Source: Streptomyces novaecaesareae (GTDB lineage Bacteria > Actinomycetota > Actinomycetes > Streptomycetales > Streptomycetaceae). From it: DNA of 64,000 nucleotides. Positions 14,455-23,662 of the stretch are shown piece after piece (position 1 is the first letter of the stretch; each line of letters opens with the position of its first letter). Made by a program: the position numbers and the translations under genes. The notes under the pieces are model-generated. The model did no database searches, had not been told where the DNA came from, and saw only the letters and a program-made list of their open reading frames with translations. The stretch spans positions 1-64,000 of the forward strand of contig NZ_JNWQ01000022.1 in NCBI RefSeq assembly GCF_000716875.1, written 5' to 3'.

Positions 14455-15147
14455 ATGTCTGGGCTGATCGACACCACTGAGATGTACCTTCGCACCATCC
14501 TGGAGCTGGAGGAGGAGGGCATCGTCCCGATGCGCGCCCGGATCGCCGAGCGCCTGGAACAGAGCGGGCCCACGGTCAGCCAGACGGTCGGCCGCATGGA
14601 GCGCGACGGGCTGCTCCAGGTCGCCGGGGACCGTCACCTCGAACTCACCGAGGAGGGCCGCCGGCTCGCGGTGCGCGTCATGCGCAAGCACCGCATCGCC
14701 GAGTGCCTGCTGGTCGACGTGATCGGCCTGGAGTGGGAGCAGGTGCACGAGGAGGCCTGCCGCTGGGAGCACGTGATGAGCGAGACGGTCGAGCGCAAGG
14801 TGCTCGCCATGCTCGGCCACCCCACCCAGTCCCCGTACGGCAACCCGATCCCGGGCCTGGACGAGCTGGGTGACACCAAGGCCGAGGGCGAGGGCTTCGA
14901 CGCCGGGCTCGTCCCGCTGGACACCGTCAAGCCGGGCGAGGCCGGGGCCGACGTGGTGGTCCGCCGGATCGGCGAGCCGATCCAGACCGACAGCGTGCTG
15001 ATGAGCACCCTGCGCCGGGCCGGCGTCCGGCCGGGCTCGACGGTCAAGGTGAGCGCCGGCGTCGGCGGCGTGCTGGTCGGCACCGGGGAGAACGCGGCGG
15101 AGCTGGGCAAGGACATCGCCCAGCACGTCTTCGTCGCCCAGACCTGA
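14455..15147 (+). CDS. dmdR1: Iron-dependent repressor DmdR1 (DtxR/IdeR family)
   Basis: A 230-residue DtxR-family regulator that binds Fe(II) and represses siderophore and iron-uptake genes. The winged HTH spans about 1-72. All metal ligands of diphtheria DtxR are present at the same numbers: Met10, Cys102, Glu105 and His106 (primary site); His79, Glu83 and His98 (ancillary site). The SH3-like C-terminal domain runs from about 150. I saw no iron-box sequence in its own upstream region, so autoregulation is not evident. A hairpin terminator follows at 15171. A long antisense frame covers the gene, as reported for the adm gene of S. coelicolor. Confidence 0.95.
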   Translation: MSGLIDTTEMYLRTILELEEEGIVPMRARIAERLEQSGPTVSQTVGRMERDGLLQVAGDRHLELTEEGRRLAVRVMRKHRIAECLLVDVIGLEWEQVHEEACRWEHVMSETVERKVLAMLGHPTQSPYGNPIPGLDELGDTKAEGEGFDAGLVPLDTVKPGEAGADVVVRRIGEPIQTDSVLMSTLRRAGVRPGSTVKVSAGVGGVLVGTGENAAELGKDIAQHVFVAQT

Positions 15148-15170
15148 GGCGCGGCGAGGACGACGGAGTG

Positions 15171-15199
15171 GGGCCCGCTGCTCTCCTTGCAGCGGGCCC
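15171..15199 (+). terminator. Terminator of dmdR1
   Basis: A perfect 10-bp stem (15171-15180 with 15190-15199) with a 9-nt loop, 23 bp after the dmdR1 stop. Confidence 0.7.
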
Positions 15200-15436
15200 C
15201 GCTCGCCTCCCCGTCCCTCCCTGCTCCCCTCCGTCCCTCCCTACTCCCTCCCTGCTCCCTCCCGGTTCCCCTCCGGTGCCTCGCCCGGCTTCCCCGTCCG
15301 AGCGCCCCTTCCGGCTCCCCGCACCGCAATTCCTCCCCTCGGCCGATCATGGCAATCCTTGAGCGCTGTCACTCGTCCGGGGGGCTTTCGCGGTTGACCA
15401 GCGGGTAGGCCGAAGCCTTATCCGCACATGCATATG

Positions 15437-15470
15437 ACGGGCCCTGCCTCCGGTGGGAGGCAGGGCCCGT
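15437..15470. terminator. Strong hairpin terminator
   Basis: A perfect 15-bp stem (15437-15451 with 15456-15470) with a 4-nt loop. It lies about 90 bp beyond the stop of the leftward prim-pol gene and probably serves it. The surrounding 15150-15560 holds no convincing gene. Confidence 0.7.
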
Positions 15471-15562
15471 CACTCGTGCGCGTTGTGTCGCGCAGCGCGC
15501 GCCCTCGCTCGATAGGCGTAGGGCGGCCGTTCGGGGGAGGGTGAACCTCCGGGCGGCCCCGG

Positions 15563-16273
15563 TCAGCCCACCGGCGCCGGCTGGGCGGCCTGGGCGGCGT
15601 GCTGGGCGGGCGCCTCGCGGCCGCAGGCGTAGGCGAGCGGGCTGACCAGCTCGGCGGCGTCCGGCAGCCAGCGGTTGAGCGCCGAGGGGGAGCGGGCCCA
15701 CTGGGCGTACCCGGTGGAGCCGATCCGGGACGGCGGGGCGACCGTCCAGTCCCCCTCGCCGCGGGCGACCAGGTCCAGCCGGCCGGGCGGCCAGCCGAGC
15801 TTGCGCAGCATCTCCGGGAGCTTGGCCGCGACCCCGGGCAGTACCAGGAAGTGCAGCCGCCGGCCGACCCGCCCGGGCGCGGCGGGCAGGACCGCCACCG
15901 GGCCGAGCTGGAGGTCCATCCGCTCCATCCGGGCCAGCGCCAGGCAGCCGGCCGTCTCCGGCACGTCCAGGACGTCGAAGGACCGGCCGGTGGGCAGCAG
16001 GATCGAGGCCTGCGGCCGTTCGGTCCACCAGCGCCGCACCGCGCCCGGCCCGGCGCTCGCCCTGCGCGCCCAGTCCGCGTCCAGCGGGTGGGCGCCCGGC
16101 AGCATGCAGCGAGGGTCGCCGCAGGAGCAGTGTGCGGGCCCGTCGCCGTCGATCAGCCAGGCGCCCGGGGCCACCTCCCAGTGGCGGTTCTCGGCGTAGC
16201 CGACGGCTTCGATGAGCAGCGGGGGCAGGCCGGCGTTCTTGTCCTGGCCGGAGGCGTCGGGGATGTCTTCCAC
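15563..16273 (-). CDS. Bifunctional DNA primase/polymerase (prim-pol) domain protein
   Basis: A 236-residue protein matching the stand-alone prim-pol domain common in Streptomyces. It has HCSCGDPRCMLPGAHPLD, a Cys-rich segment typical of these proteins, then RRWWTERPQASILLPTGRSFDVLDVP, in which DVLD matches the metal-binding acidic motif. In plasmids and phages the domain synthesises primers; chromosomal stand-alone copies have no established role. No helicase or replication gene is adjacent. The ATG at 16273 is used; the gene is monocistronic, with a strong hairpin downstream. Confidence 0.75.
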   Translation of the reverse strand: MEDIPDASGQDKNAGLPPLLIEAVGYAENRHWEVAPGAWLIDGDGPAHCSCGDPRCMLPGAHPLDADWARRASAGPGAVRRWWTERPQASILLPTGRSFDVLDVPETAGCLALARMERMDLQLGPVAVLPAAPGRVGRRLHFLVLPGVAAKLPEMLRKLGWPPGRLDLVARGEGDWTVAPPSRIGSTGYAQWARSPSALNRWLPDAAELVSPLAYACGREAPAQHAAQAAQPAPVG

Positions 16274-16579
16274 GCGCTGCTCAACTACCGTGCGTGAGGC
16301 TGGTTACGGCCCGACGGTGCCCGGTTGGGCGCATCCCGGCAATGTCACCCGTTCCGGTTACTGATCCGTGTTGGTGCGGTCGGGAGCGGGCGCAGCGGGG
16401 GCGCACGGGAGCATTCCCCAGGGCGCAAGGGGGGTGCGGATCGTCACCGTGGGTATCCCGCTGGCGTTGCTGATCGCTAACCTGGTGTCAGATTCCTTGG
16501 ACGGTCGGACAGTCGGCAACAGATCAGCAGAATCGTCGCCCGCCGGCCGGGACCGGAGGGTGTGGGGAGGCGAAGCCCA

Positions 16580-17956
16580 ATGGCCGCGAGACCACTCGTC
16601 GCACGACAGCCCAACGAGCGTCTGCAGCAACTGATCCAGGAGGCCAGCTGCTCCAACGCCGGCCTGGCCCGGAGGGTCAACCTCTGCGGCGCCGAGCACG
16701 GTCTGGACCTGAGGTACGACAAGACCTCCGTCGCCCGCTGGCTGCGCGGGCAGCAGCCGCGCGGGCAGGCGCCGGCCGTGATCGCCGAGGCCCTGGGCCG
16801 CAAGCTCGGCCGCAGCGTGTCGGTCGAGGAGATCGGCATGGCGGACGGCAAGAACCTCAGCTCCGGCATCGGGCTGCAGTTCGCGCCCACCATCAACGCG
16901 GCCCTGGAGCAGGTCTGCGAGCTGTGGCGCAGCGACGTCGGCCGGCGGGACTTCCTGACCGGGGCGACGGTCGCCGCCTCCGCGCTGGTGGAGCCCAGCC
17001 GGGACTGGCTGATCACCCCGCCGGATCCGGTGGTGGCGCGCGCCGGTGGCCCACGGGTCGGTCCGACCGACGTGGCCGCGATCAAGGCGACCACCGTGAT
17101 GCTCGTCGACCTGGACCACCGCTTCGGCAGCGGCCACGTCCGCCCGGTGGTGGTGCACTACCTCAACTCGGTGGTCTCCGGCCTGCTCGGCGGGGCGTAC
17201 CGGGAGGAGACCGGGCGCCAACTCTTCGCCGCGGTGGCCCGGTTGACCGAGCTGGCCGGCTACATGGCGGTGGACACCGGGCAGCCCGGGCTCGCCCAGC
17301 GCTACTACATCCAGGCGCTGCGGCTCGCCCAGGCGGCCGACGACCGCGGCTACGGCGGCTACGTGCTGGCCGCCTCGATGAGCCACCTGGCGGCCACCCT
17401 CGGCAACCCGCGGGAGATCGCCCAGCTCGCCCGCGCCGCCCAGGAGGGCGCCCGCTCGGTGGCCACTCCGACGGCGATGGCGATGTTCTACGCCGCCGAG
17501 GCCCGCGGTCACGCCCTGCTCGGTGACGCCCGCTCCTGCGAGGCGGTGTCGGCCAAGGCGCTGGAGATGATGGAGAAGCGCCACCCGGAGGACGACCCGG
17601 ACTGGATCGCCCACTTCGACGACGCCTACCTCGCGGACGAACTGGCCCACTGCCACCGGGACCTGGAACAGGCCGGCCAGGCCGAGCACTACGCCCGCCG
17701 GGCGCTCGACCTGCACCCGCCGACGCGCGTGCGGCGCCGCGCGGTCGACCTCGTGCTGCTGGCCACCGCGCAGTTGCAGCAGCGGGACCTGGAACGCGCC
17801 TGCGAGACGGGCACCCAGGCGGTCCGGCTGCTGAGCGGGCTGCGCTCCAACCGGGGCGTGGAGTACCTGGACGAGTTCCGGCGCCGGCTGGAGCCGTACC
17901 GGGAGCAGCGGGTGGTCCGGGAGTTCCACGCGAGGGCGGACGCGGAGGCGGCCTGA
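16580..17956 (+). CDS. NsdA-like regulatory protein with TPR-type repeats
   Basis: A 458-residue protein. The first ~75 residues (RQPNERLQQLIQEASCSN, then DLRYDKTSVARWLRGQQPRG) resemble a cryptic HTH. The central part begins at RRDFLTGATVAASAL, which looks like a twin-arginine motif but is internal and so probably not a signal. The remainder is helical and TPR-like. This architecture matches NsdA-type regulators of Streptomyces, which act negatively on sporulation and antibiotic production. I chose the ATG at 16580 with GGGGAGG 9 nt away; a GTG at 16562 is possible. Which paralogue it is cannot be settled from sequence alone. Confidence 0.65.
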   Translation: MAARPLVARQPNERLQQLIQEASCSNAGLARRVNLCGAEHGLDLRYDKTSVARWLRGQQPRGQAPAVIAEALGRKLGRSVSVEEIGMADGKNLSSGIGLQFAPTINAALEQVCELWRSDVGRRDFLTGATVAASALVEPSRDWLITPPDPVVARAGGPRVGPTDVAAIKATTVMLVDLDHRFGSGHVRPVVVHYLNSVVSGLLGGAYREETGRQLFAAVARLTELAGYMAVDTGQPGLAQRYYIQALRLAQAADDRGYGGYVLAASMSHLAATLGNPREIAQLARAAQEGARSVATPTAMAMFYAAEARGHALLGDARSCEAVSAKALEMMEKRHPEDDPDWIAHFDDAYLADELAHCHRDLEQAGQAEHYARRALDLHPPTRVRRRAVDLVLLATAQLQQRDLERACETGTQAVRLLSGLRSNRGVEYLDEFRRRLEPYREQRVVREFHARADAEAA

Positions 17957-18133
17957 CCGGGGGCGGACCGTGATCGTCCGTACGAGGAGCGTGACGGATG
18001 TCCCGCCCACGTGGTCACCCGGTGAGGCGAACCGGTAGCGTGGGCGCGACGTCCAAGGAACTGTGATGCTCCCAAGAACCGACGAGATGTGGTCCGCCGT
18101 CAGCGCGCGGTCCTGCACAGGTGAGGAATCGCG

Positions 18134-19336
18134 TTGAGTCAGCGCCGCTCGTACCCCAACTCGGGTGACTTCAACCTGGACGACCTGTTCCGCCCCGAGC
18201 CCGGCCAGCCGCAGGGCCAGCCGGGCCAGCCGCAGTTCCCGGGGCAGCCGCCGTACCAGGGGCAGCCGGGCCCGCCGCAGGGCCACTCGGCCGTGCCGCC
18301 GGTGGGGCAGCCGTCCGGTCAGCCGGAGTACCTCGGGGACGGCGCGCAGCACGCGCTGCCGACCCAGGCGATGCCCGCACAGCCGATGCCGGGCCAGCCG
18401 ATGCCCGGGCCGGGTGCCCCGTGGGGCGCGCCGCAGCAGGGGTACGGCGGCCCGCAGGCCGAGCCGGCCCCGGAGACCCAGCACCTGCCGCCCTACCCGG
18501 TCGCCGACCCGCAGTCCGGCGGCTACCCGCAGTCCGGCGGCTACCCGCAGCAGCAGGCCGCGCCCGGGTACCAGGCCTACCCGTCGGCCGCGCAGCCCCA
18601 GCCGGCCTACCCGGCGCAGGACTACGGCCAGGGCTACGCCCCGGACCACGGGCAGGGCTTCGACGCGACCCAGGCGGGCGGGTCCGCCCGGCGCGGCCGC
18701 CCGTCCAACAAGCTGATCATCGGCGGGGTGGTGGCGGGCTGTGCGGCGGCCGGCATCCTGGTCGCCGTCCTGATGAGCGGCGGCAACACGGTCAAGGACG
18801 ACAAGAAGACCGCCCCGGTGGCCGCCGGCGGCAGCAGCTCCGCCCCCGGTACGGCCGGTGCGAGCGGCTCCGGCGCCGCCGTCGACCCGGAGGTCAAGGC
18901 GCAGGCGCAGCCGCTGTCGGACCTCCTGGGCACCGCGAGCGACAGCCGCAACTCGGTGGTCTCGGCGGTCGCCTCGGTGCAGAAGTGCGACAAGCTCCCC
19001 GAGTCCCAGCAGGCCCTCACGGGCGCGGCCGGCAAGCGGCGCGAGCTGCAGACCAAGCTCGGCCAGCTGAAGACCGACAAGATGCCGGGCGGCCAGCAGC
19101 TGGTCGAGCAGCTGAACGCGGCCTGGACGGCCTCGGCGCAGGCCGACGACGAGTACGCGGCCTGGGCGCAGGACGCGCAGGGCTCCTGCGACCCGAAGAA
19201 GCAGGACAACCCGCACTACAAGAACGCGGTCCAGGCCAGCGGCACCGCGACCAACGCGAAGAAGCAGGCCTCCACGCTCTGGAACGCGATCGCCGCCCAG
19301 ACCGGCCTGCCCAGCCGCAGCGACGGCGACCTGTAG
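18134..19336 (+). CDS. Pro/Gln-rich single-pass membrane protein
   Basis: A 400-residue protein with three parts: a low-complexity N-terminal half rich in Gly, Gln and Pro (repeated QPGQP, QPMPG and SGGYPQ units), one membrane segment at about 196-216 (IIGGVVAGCAAAGILVAVLM), and a ~180-residue helical extracytoplasmic domain with two widely spaced cysteines (in KCDKL and GSCDPK) that could form a disulphide. Topology is N-in, C-out. The start is a TTG at 18134, with AGGTGAGG about 7 nt upstream. No enzymatic motif is seen. Similar Streptomyces proteins are unannotated; a cell-envelope role is a guess. Confidence 0.65.
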   Translation: MSQRRSYPNSGDFNLDDLFRPEPGQPQGQPGQPQFPGQPPYQGQPGPPQGHSAVPPVGQPSGQPEYLGDGAQHALPTQAMPAQPMPGQPMPGPGAPWGAPQQGYGGPQAEPAPETQHLPPYPVADPQSGGYPQSGGYPQQQAAPGYQAYPSAAQPQPAYPAQDYGQGYAPDHGQGFDATQAGGSARRGRPSNKLIIGGVVAGCAAAGILVAVLMSGGNTVKDDKKTAPVAAGGSSSAPGTAGASGSGAAVDPEVKAQAQPLSDLLGTASDSRNSVVSAVASVQKCDKLPESQQALTGAAGKRRELQTKLGQLKTDKMPGGQQLVEQLNAAWTASAQADDEYAAWAQDAQGSCDPKKQDNPHYKNAVQASGTATNAKKQASTLWNAIAAQTGLPSRSDGDL

Positions 19337-19396
19337 CGGCGGGACGGGCCCCACCGGGCCCGCCGACTCTGCCGGAGCCCGCCCGCCCCCGCGGGG

Positions 19397-20692
19397 TCAC
19401 GCCGGCGGGCGGCCCCCGGTGAGCACCCAGCGGACGTCCACGAAGCCCGGCTGCTGCAGGGTCATCCGGCCGCTCTTGACCACCTGGTAGGTGACCCAGG
19501 TGTTCACCAGCCGGGGCGAGGCGGTGCTGGGCAGCATGTTGGTGGCGCCCCAGTTCAGCGGCGGGGTGAGCCCGACGTCGATGCCCTCGCCGCTGTCCAG
19601 CAGCCCGGAGATCGACTTCGCGGTGACCGGCTTGCCGGCCTCCGACAGCTTCTGCGTCACCGACTTGAACACCTCGTACGCGACCCAGGTGGTCTGCACC
19701 CCCGGGTCGGAGACGTCGATGGTGCTCCCGCCGGTGGTGTCGGCGCGGACCACCCCGCGCAGCCCGTCCCAGACCTTCGCCGACTCCGGCGGGTACCAGC
19801 TGGTGACGTAGGCGCCGCTGAGCGGGCCCGAGTCGCCGCCGGTGGAGTCGACCACCGACTGCTGCACGCTGCCGATCACCGAGGCGATCCGGGTGTTCTT
19901 CGGGGTCAGCCGCCGGTAGGAGTCCAGCAGGTTGCCGGTGGGTTCGGCGGCGAGCGCGCTGGTGACGCAGTTGCCCGGCTCGTCCTTGCCGAGCGCCTTG
20001 CGGGCCACCGGGGTGTAGTCGGAGGACTGCTCGGGCGCCTTGACGTCCAGCAGCCTGATCCCGGCCGGGCGCAGCGCGGTGCCCAGGTAGCCGAGCAGGT
20101 TGTCGCCGGCCGGGGTGTCCGGGCGGACCAGCGACACGCTCTTGCAGCCGGCGTCCACCAGCTGCCGGCCGTTGCCCGCGATCAGTGCGGGCAGGCCGCC
20201 GTCCACCGGGTAGGACAGCGGGCTGGAGAACTCGGGCTGGGAGAGCCCGTAGCCGCCGATCAGCGGGATCCCGGCGCGTTCCAGCACGGGCATGAAGGCC
20301 TCGCCCCACTGGCTGTAGGAGCCGATCACGGCGACGGCCTTGGCGTCCACGGCCTGCTGGGCGCAGGCGCGGGCGCCGTCGGCGGCGTTGTGCTCGTTGC
20401 AGGTGATCACCCGCAGTCGGCGGCCGTTCAGTCCGCCCTTGCTGTTGACGTCCTGGCCGATGGCGGAGGCGAGCGCGGTCATGCCCGGCCGGTCGGCGGA
20501 GCCGGTGCCGGACGGCGCCCAGGTCATCACGGTCAGGTCGTTGCCGTCGGAGGCGTCGGCCGGTCCGCCGCACGCGGACGCCGAGAAGAGGGCGGGGAGC
20601 AGTAAGACGGTGGCGGCGGCGGCGATCGGGCGTCGTCGGCGGCGCCGTACGACGGGGGGACGGCCCTGGAAAGAGTCCCTTCGGCTGGTCAT
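19397..20692 (-). CDS. Branched-chain amino-acid-type solute-binding lipoprotein
   Basis: A 431-residue protein with an arginine-rich N terminus, a hydrophobic segment (IAAAATVLLLPALFSAS) and a cysteine after SASA that fits a lipoprotein signal. The mature part matches type-I periplasmic binding proteins of ABC importers (DLTVMTWAPSGTG, IGQDVNSKGGLNGRRL, AVIGSYSQWGEAFMPVLERA). It would sit outside the membrane and bind an amino acid or related ligand. No permease or ATPase gene is adjacent, so it is an orphan binding protein or sensor. The ATG at 20692 is preceded by GGAAG; upstream in-frame sequence is not signal-like. Confidence 0.8.
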   Translation of the reverse strand: MTSRRDSFQGRPPVVRRRRRRPIAAAATVLLLPALFSASACGGPADASDGNDLTVMTWAPSGTGSADRPGMTALASAIGQDVNSKGGLNGRRLRVITCNEHNAADGARACAQQAVDAKAVAVIGSYSQWGEAFMPVLERAGIPLIGGYGLSQPEFSSPLSYPVDGGLPALIAGNGRQLVDAGCKSVSLVRPDTPAGDNLLGYLGTALRPAGIRLLDVKAPEQSSDYTPVARKALGKDEPGNCVTSALAAEPTGNLLDSYRRLTPKNTRIASVIGSVQQSVVDSTGGDSGPLSGAYVTSWYPPESAKVWDGLRGVVRADTTGGSTIDVSDPGVQTTWVAYEVFKSVTQKLSEAGKPVTAKSISGLLDSGEGIDVGLTPPLNWGATNMLPSTASPRLVNTWVTYQVVKSGRMTLQQPGFVDVRWVLTGGRPPA

Positions 20693-20867
20693 CGGTCTTC
20701 CCTCTCTCTGGACGCACTCCGGCGCACCGGAACCAGCCAAGCCCCGGTGCCACAAGGCGAGAGGGCAGAAATGCGAACGGTCGGCAAACGGCAGCTGAAA
20801 TCCGGAGAGGGACGCGTGTAGATCGCGAGTGGAGTACGAACAGAAGGGGAACGTACGATCGTTGACC

Positions 20868-21383
20868 ATGTCCGTCAGCACAGATTCTTCGCACCGGTCC
20901 GCCCGAAACCCTTCTCGTCCGGGCCATCGCTCCAGCACCATGGGCGGCATGCCGCTCAACGACCTGCCCTGGTGGCGCTGGCGAGCCCGACTGCGCTCGG
21001 CGCTGCACATGCTGTCCGACCCCGCCTTCCAGCAGGAGGCCTGGCTGGCCGGCCGGGAGGGGTACGGGGACGTGACCGACGCCGTCTACCGGCTGGTCGA
21101 GGACACCTGGCTGGACCGCTGGTCGGCCGAGAAGTACGTGGGCACGATCTTCCGGGACTCCGCCGAGGCCGCGCTGGTCGACGTCGCGGTGCTGCGGGCC
21201 GTGCAGATGCTGCACGAGGTCGGTGCGGACGCCCCCGCCTCCGCCTACCTCGGCCACCCCGGCTGGCCGGAGACCGTCCGGGCCGCCCGCGAGGCGCACG
21301 TCGCGCTGGCCGCGGGCGACGGGGACGACCCGGACGCGGCCCCCAAGTCGCTGGACGTGCTGCGCATCCTCACCCAGGTCTGA
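20868..21383 (+). CDS. Conserved-looking hypothetical protein
   Basis: A protein of about 171 residues, mostly helical and Trp-rich at its start (DLPWWRWRARLRSALHMLSD), with no signal, membrane segment or known motif. The compact part runs from PLNDLPWW to LDVLRILTQ; the first ~25 residues are Ser/Arg-rich and probably disordered. The start is uncertain: ATG 20868 is used here, but GTG 20829 and ATG 20940 are in frame. It is divergent from the binding-protein gene and 121 bp upstream of purU. I do not recognise a functional family. Confidence 0.6.
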   Translation: MSVSTDSSHRSARNPSRPGHRSSTMGGMPLNDLPWWRWRARLRSALHMLSDPAFQQEAWLAGREGYGDVTDAVYRLVEDTWLDRWSAEKYVGTIFRDSAEAALVDVAVLRAVQMLHEVGADAPASAYLGHPGWPETVRAAREAHVALAAGDGDDPDAAPKSLDVLRILTQV

Positions 21384-21504
21384 CACCCGGGCCGGCTCCG
21401 GCGGACGGCGCCGTCCCGCAGTACGGGCAGCGGGGCGGCGGATGTCCAGGATGTGACACGCTGGACCGTCCACGCACGTCACGAGCTCAGAACGGGATAC
21501 CCCA

Positions 21505-22371
21505 GTGGAACAGCAGCCGGCCGGCGCCCAGTACGTCCTCACGCTGTCCTGCCCCGACAAGCAGGGCATCGTCCACGCTGTGTCCAGCTACCTCTTCATG
21601 ACCGGCTGCAACATCATCGACAGCCAGCAGTTCGGGGACGGCGACAGCGGACTCTTCTTCATGCGGGTGCACTTCTCCGCCCCCGAGACGGTCACCGCCG
21701 ACAAGCTGCGGGCCAGCTTCGCCGCGATCGGCGCCTCCTTCGCGATGGACTGGCAGATCCACCCGACCGAGCAGCGGATGCGGATCGTCCTCATGGTCAG
21801 CAAGTTCGGGCACTGCCTGAACGACCTGCTCTACCGCACCCGGATCGGCGCCCTGCAGGTGGAGATCGCCGCGGTGGTCTCCAACCACACCGACCTGCAG
21901 GACCTGACCGAGAGCTACGGGATCCCCTTCCACCACATCCCGGTCACCAAGGACACCAAGGCGGAGGCCGAGCAGCGGCTGCTGGACCTCGTCGCCAAGG
22001 AGAACGTCGAACTGGTCGTGCTGGCCCGCTACATGCAGGTGCTCTCCGACCAGCTGTGCACCGAGCTGTCCGGCCGGGTGATCAACATCCACCACTCCTT
22101 CCTGCCGAGCTTCAAGGGCGCCAAGCCGTACCACCAGGCGCACGCCCGGGGCGTGAAGCTGATCGGCGCCACCGCGCACTACGTCACCGCCGACCTGGAC
22201 GAGGGCCCGATCATCGAGCAGGAGGTGGCCCGGGTCACCCACGACGTCAGCCCGGACCAGCTGGTCGCGCTCGGCCGGGACGTCGAGTGCCAGGCGCTGG
22301 CCCGCGCGGTGAAGTGGCACAGCGAGCACCGGGTGCTGCTCGACGGCACCCGTACGGTCGTCTTCGCCTGA
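21505..22371 (+). CDS. purU: Formyltetrahydrofolate deformylase
   Basis: A 288-residue protein of standard PurU length. Residues about 8-85 form an ACT domain (YVLTLSCPDKQGIVHAVSSY), and residues about 90-288 a formyl-transferase domain with NIHHSFLPSFKGAKPY, ending in HYVTADLDEGPIIEQ, which supply the catalytic Asn, His and Asp. It hydrolyses 10-formyl-THF to formate and THF, balancing the one-carbon pool and feeding formate to purine synthesis. It starts at GTG 21505. A hairpin at 22381 ends the unit. Confidence 0.95.
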   Translation: MEQQPAGAQYVLTLSCPDKQGIVHAVSSYLFMTGCNIIDSQQFGDGDSGLFFMRVHFSAPETVTADKLRASFAAIGASFAMDWQIHPTEQRMRIVLMVSKFGHCLNDLLYRTRIGALQVEIAAVVSNHTDLQDLTESYGIPFHHIPVTKDTKAEAEQRLLDLVAKENVELVVLARYMQVLSDQLCTELSGRVINIHHSFLPSFKGAKPYHQAHARGVKLIGATAHYVTADLDEGPIIEQEVARVTHDVSPDQLVALGRDVECQALARAVKWHSEHRVLLDGTRTVVFA

Positions 22372-22380
22372 GCCGTGTGA

Positions 22381-22409
22381 CGGCGGCTGACAGTCGCCGT
22401 CAGCCGCCG
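22381..22409 (+). terminator. Terminator of purU
   Basis: A perfect 11-bp stem (22381-22391 with 22399-22409) with a 7-nt loop, 10 bp after the purU stop. Further partial copies of the same stem sequence run to 22437, the end of the convergent anti-sigma gene. Confidence 0.65.
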
Positions 22410-22435
22410 ACGGCTGCTGACAGCCGCTGACGGCG

Positions 22436-23662
22436 TCAGGGCCGCGACAGCAGCGGGAGCGCGTGCAGCACCTCGCGGATCGCGGCCCGGTCCCCGTGCT
22501 CGCCGACCGGCAGCCGGTCCGGGTCGCGGTGGGCGGCGGCCAACTGGCAGAGCTCCAGGCCGTCCAGCACCATCGAGGCCACCGGCTCCCCGCCGGGCGA
22601 CCACGACTCCGGGCCGGTCGCTCCGGCGGTGACGTCCCCGCCGTCCAGCGGGACCAGCCACTCGCCGCCGCCCGGGCCGTCGACCATCAACCGCAGCCGC
22701 CGGGCGGCCGGCCCGTGCCCGGCCGGCGCCCCCACCGGTTGGGGCTGCGCCGCGCGCAGGCCGGCCAGTGCCCGGGGCAGCAGCCGGACCACCAGCTCCA
22801 CCATCTGCCGCAGGTGCTGCGGCGCCGGCGGGTCGTACGGGTAGGCGACCGCCCGGGCCACGTCCTCGCCGTGCACGTAGCACTCGAAGGCGCGGTCCAC
22901 GAAGGCGTCGCGCAGCGGCAGCACGGTGAAGCCGTAGTCGACCGGGGTGTTGCCCTGCGGGGCGAGCGCGGCACTGCGCACCAGGTCGTGGCTCTGCCGC
23001 CGCCACCGGGCGCGCACCGACTGCGGCGGCAGGGCGCTCTGGGCGGCGAGCATCCGGGCGGTGCGCGCGGTGATCGCCGCGTACGGCCCGCCCTGCGCCG
23101 CGACGCGCGGCACCGGCCACGGCCCGGCCGGATCCTGCGGCGGCACCCGGCGTTCGGTCGGCGCGACACGTGCGGCCGGTCCGCCCGGTCCGCCCGGAGC
23201 GGTCGGCACCGGGTCGGGCAGGCCGAGGGCGAGCGCCAGGAAGCCGTCCACGGCGGCCAGGTGGCCGAGCACCTCGGCCGGGCGCAGCCGGTCGGATCCG
23301 CCGTGCCACGGCAGTTCGGCCACCTCCTGCCACTCCTCCGGGCCGAGGTCGCGCAGCAGCGCGTCGAGCTTGGCGGTCTCCGCCGTGTACGGCATCCCCC
23401 AGGCGGGGACGGGAAGTTCGGCCGGGCGGCGGGCCAGGCACCAGTCGAGCACCTGCTGGCGCAGCGAGCCGGGCTGGTCCAGCGGCTCGTCCAGGGAGAG
23501 CCAGCCGGCCGCCTCGTGCAGCCGGGCCGCCTCCTCGGCGCACTCCGGGCAGCCGCGCAGGTGCTGCTCCAACTCGGCGGCCTCGCGGGTCGGGCAGGCG
23601 CCGAGGGCCCAGGCGCCGAGCAGCGAGCGCAGGGCGTCGTGCTGCTCCTCAGTGCTGCTCAC
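22436..23662 (-). CDS. Zinc-finger anti-sigma factor fused to a mycothiol-dependent isomerase-like domain
   Basis: A 408-residue protein. The N-terminal ~80 residues are a ZAS domain with the HxxxCxxC signature (His34, Cys38, Cys41), which in the family binds an ECF sigma factor and zinc. Residues about 85-300 resemble the MDMPI/DinB four-helix fold (WQEVAELPWHGGSDRLRPAEVLGHLAAVDGFLALALG; only short parts are diagnostic), and the rest an MDMPI C-terminal domain. It starts at a GTG that overlaps the sigma-factor stop by 4 nt (GTGA), so the cognate pair is translationally coupled. No membrane segment is seen, so it should be a soluble anti-sigma, perhaps sensing thiol state; that signal is inferred. 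Confidence 0.8.
   Translation of the reverse strand: MSSTEEQHDALRSLLGAWALGACPTREAAELEQHLRGCPECAEEAARLHEAAGWLSLDEPLDQPGSLRQQVLDWCLARRPAELPVPAWGMPYTAETAKLDALLRDLGPEEWQEVAELPWHGGSDRLRPAEVLGHLAAVDGFLALALGLPDPVPTAPGGPGGPAARVAPTERRVPPQDPAGPWPVPRVAAQGGPYAAITARTARMLAAQSALPPQSVRARWRRQSHDLVRSAALAPQGNTPVDYGFTVLPLRDAFVDRAFECYVHGEDVARAVAYPYDPPAPQHLRQMVELVVRLLPRALAGLRAAQPQPVGAPAGHGPAARRLRLMVDGPGGGEWLVPLDGGDVTAGATGPESWSPGGEPVASMVLDGLELCQLAAAHRDPDRLPVGEHGDRAAIREVLHALPLLSRP

Noticed and set aside
16358..19354. A 998-codon leftward open frame
   Set aside because: It is antisense to the NsdA-like and membrane-protein genes, with compositionally extreme translation and no domain.
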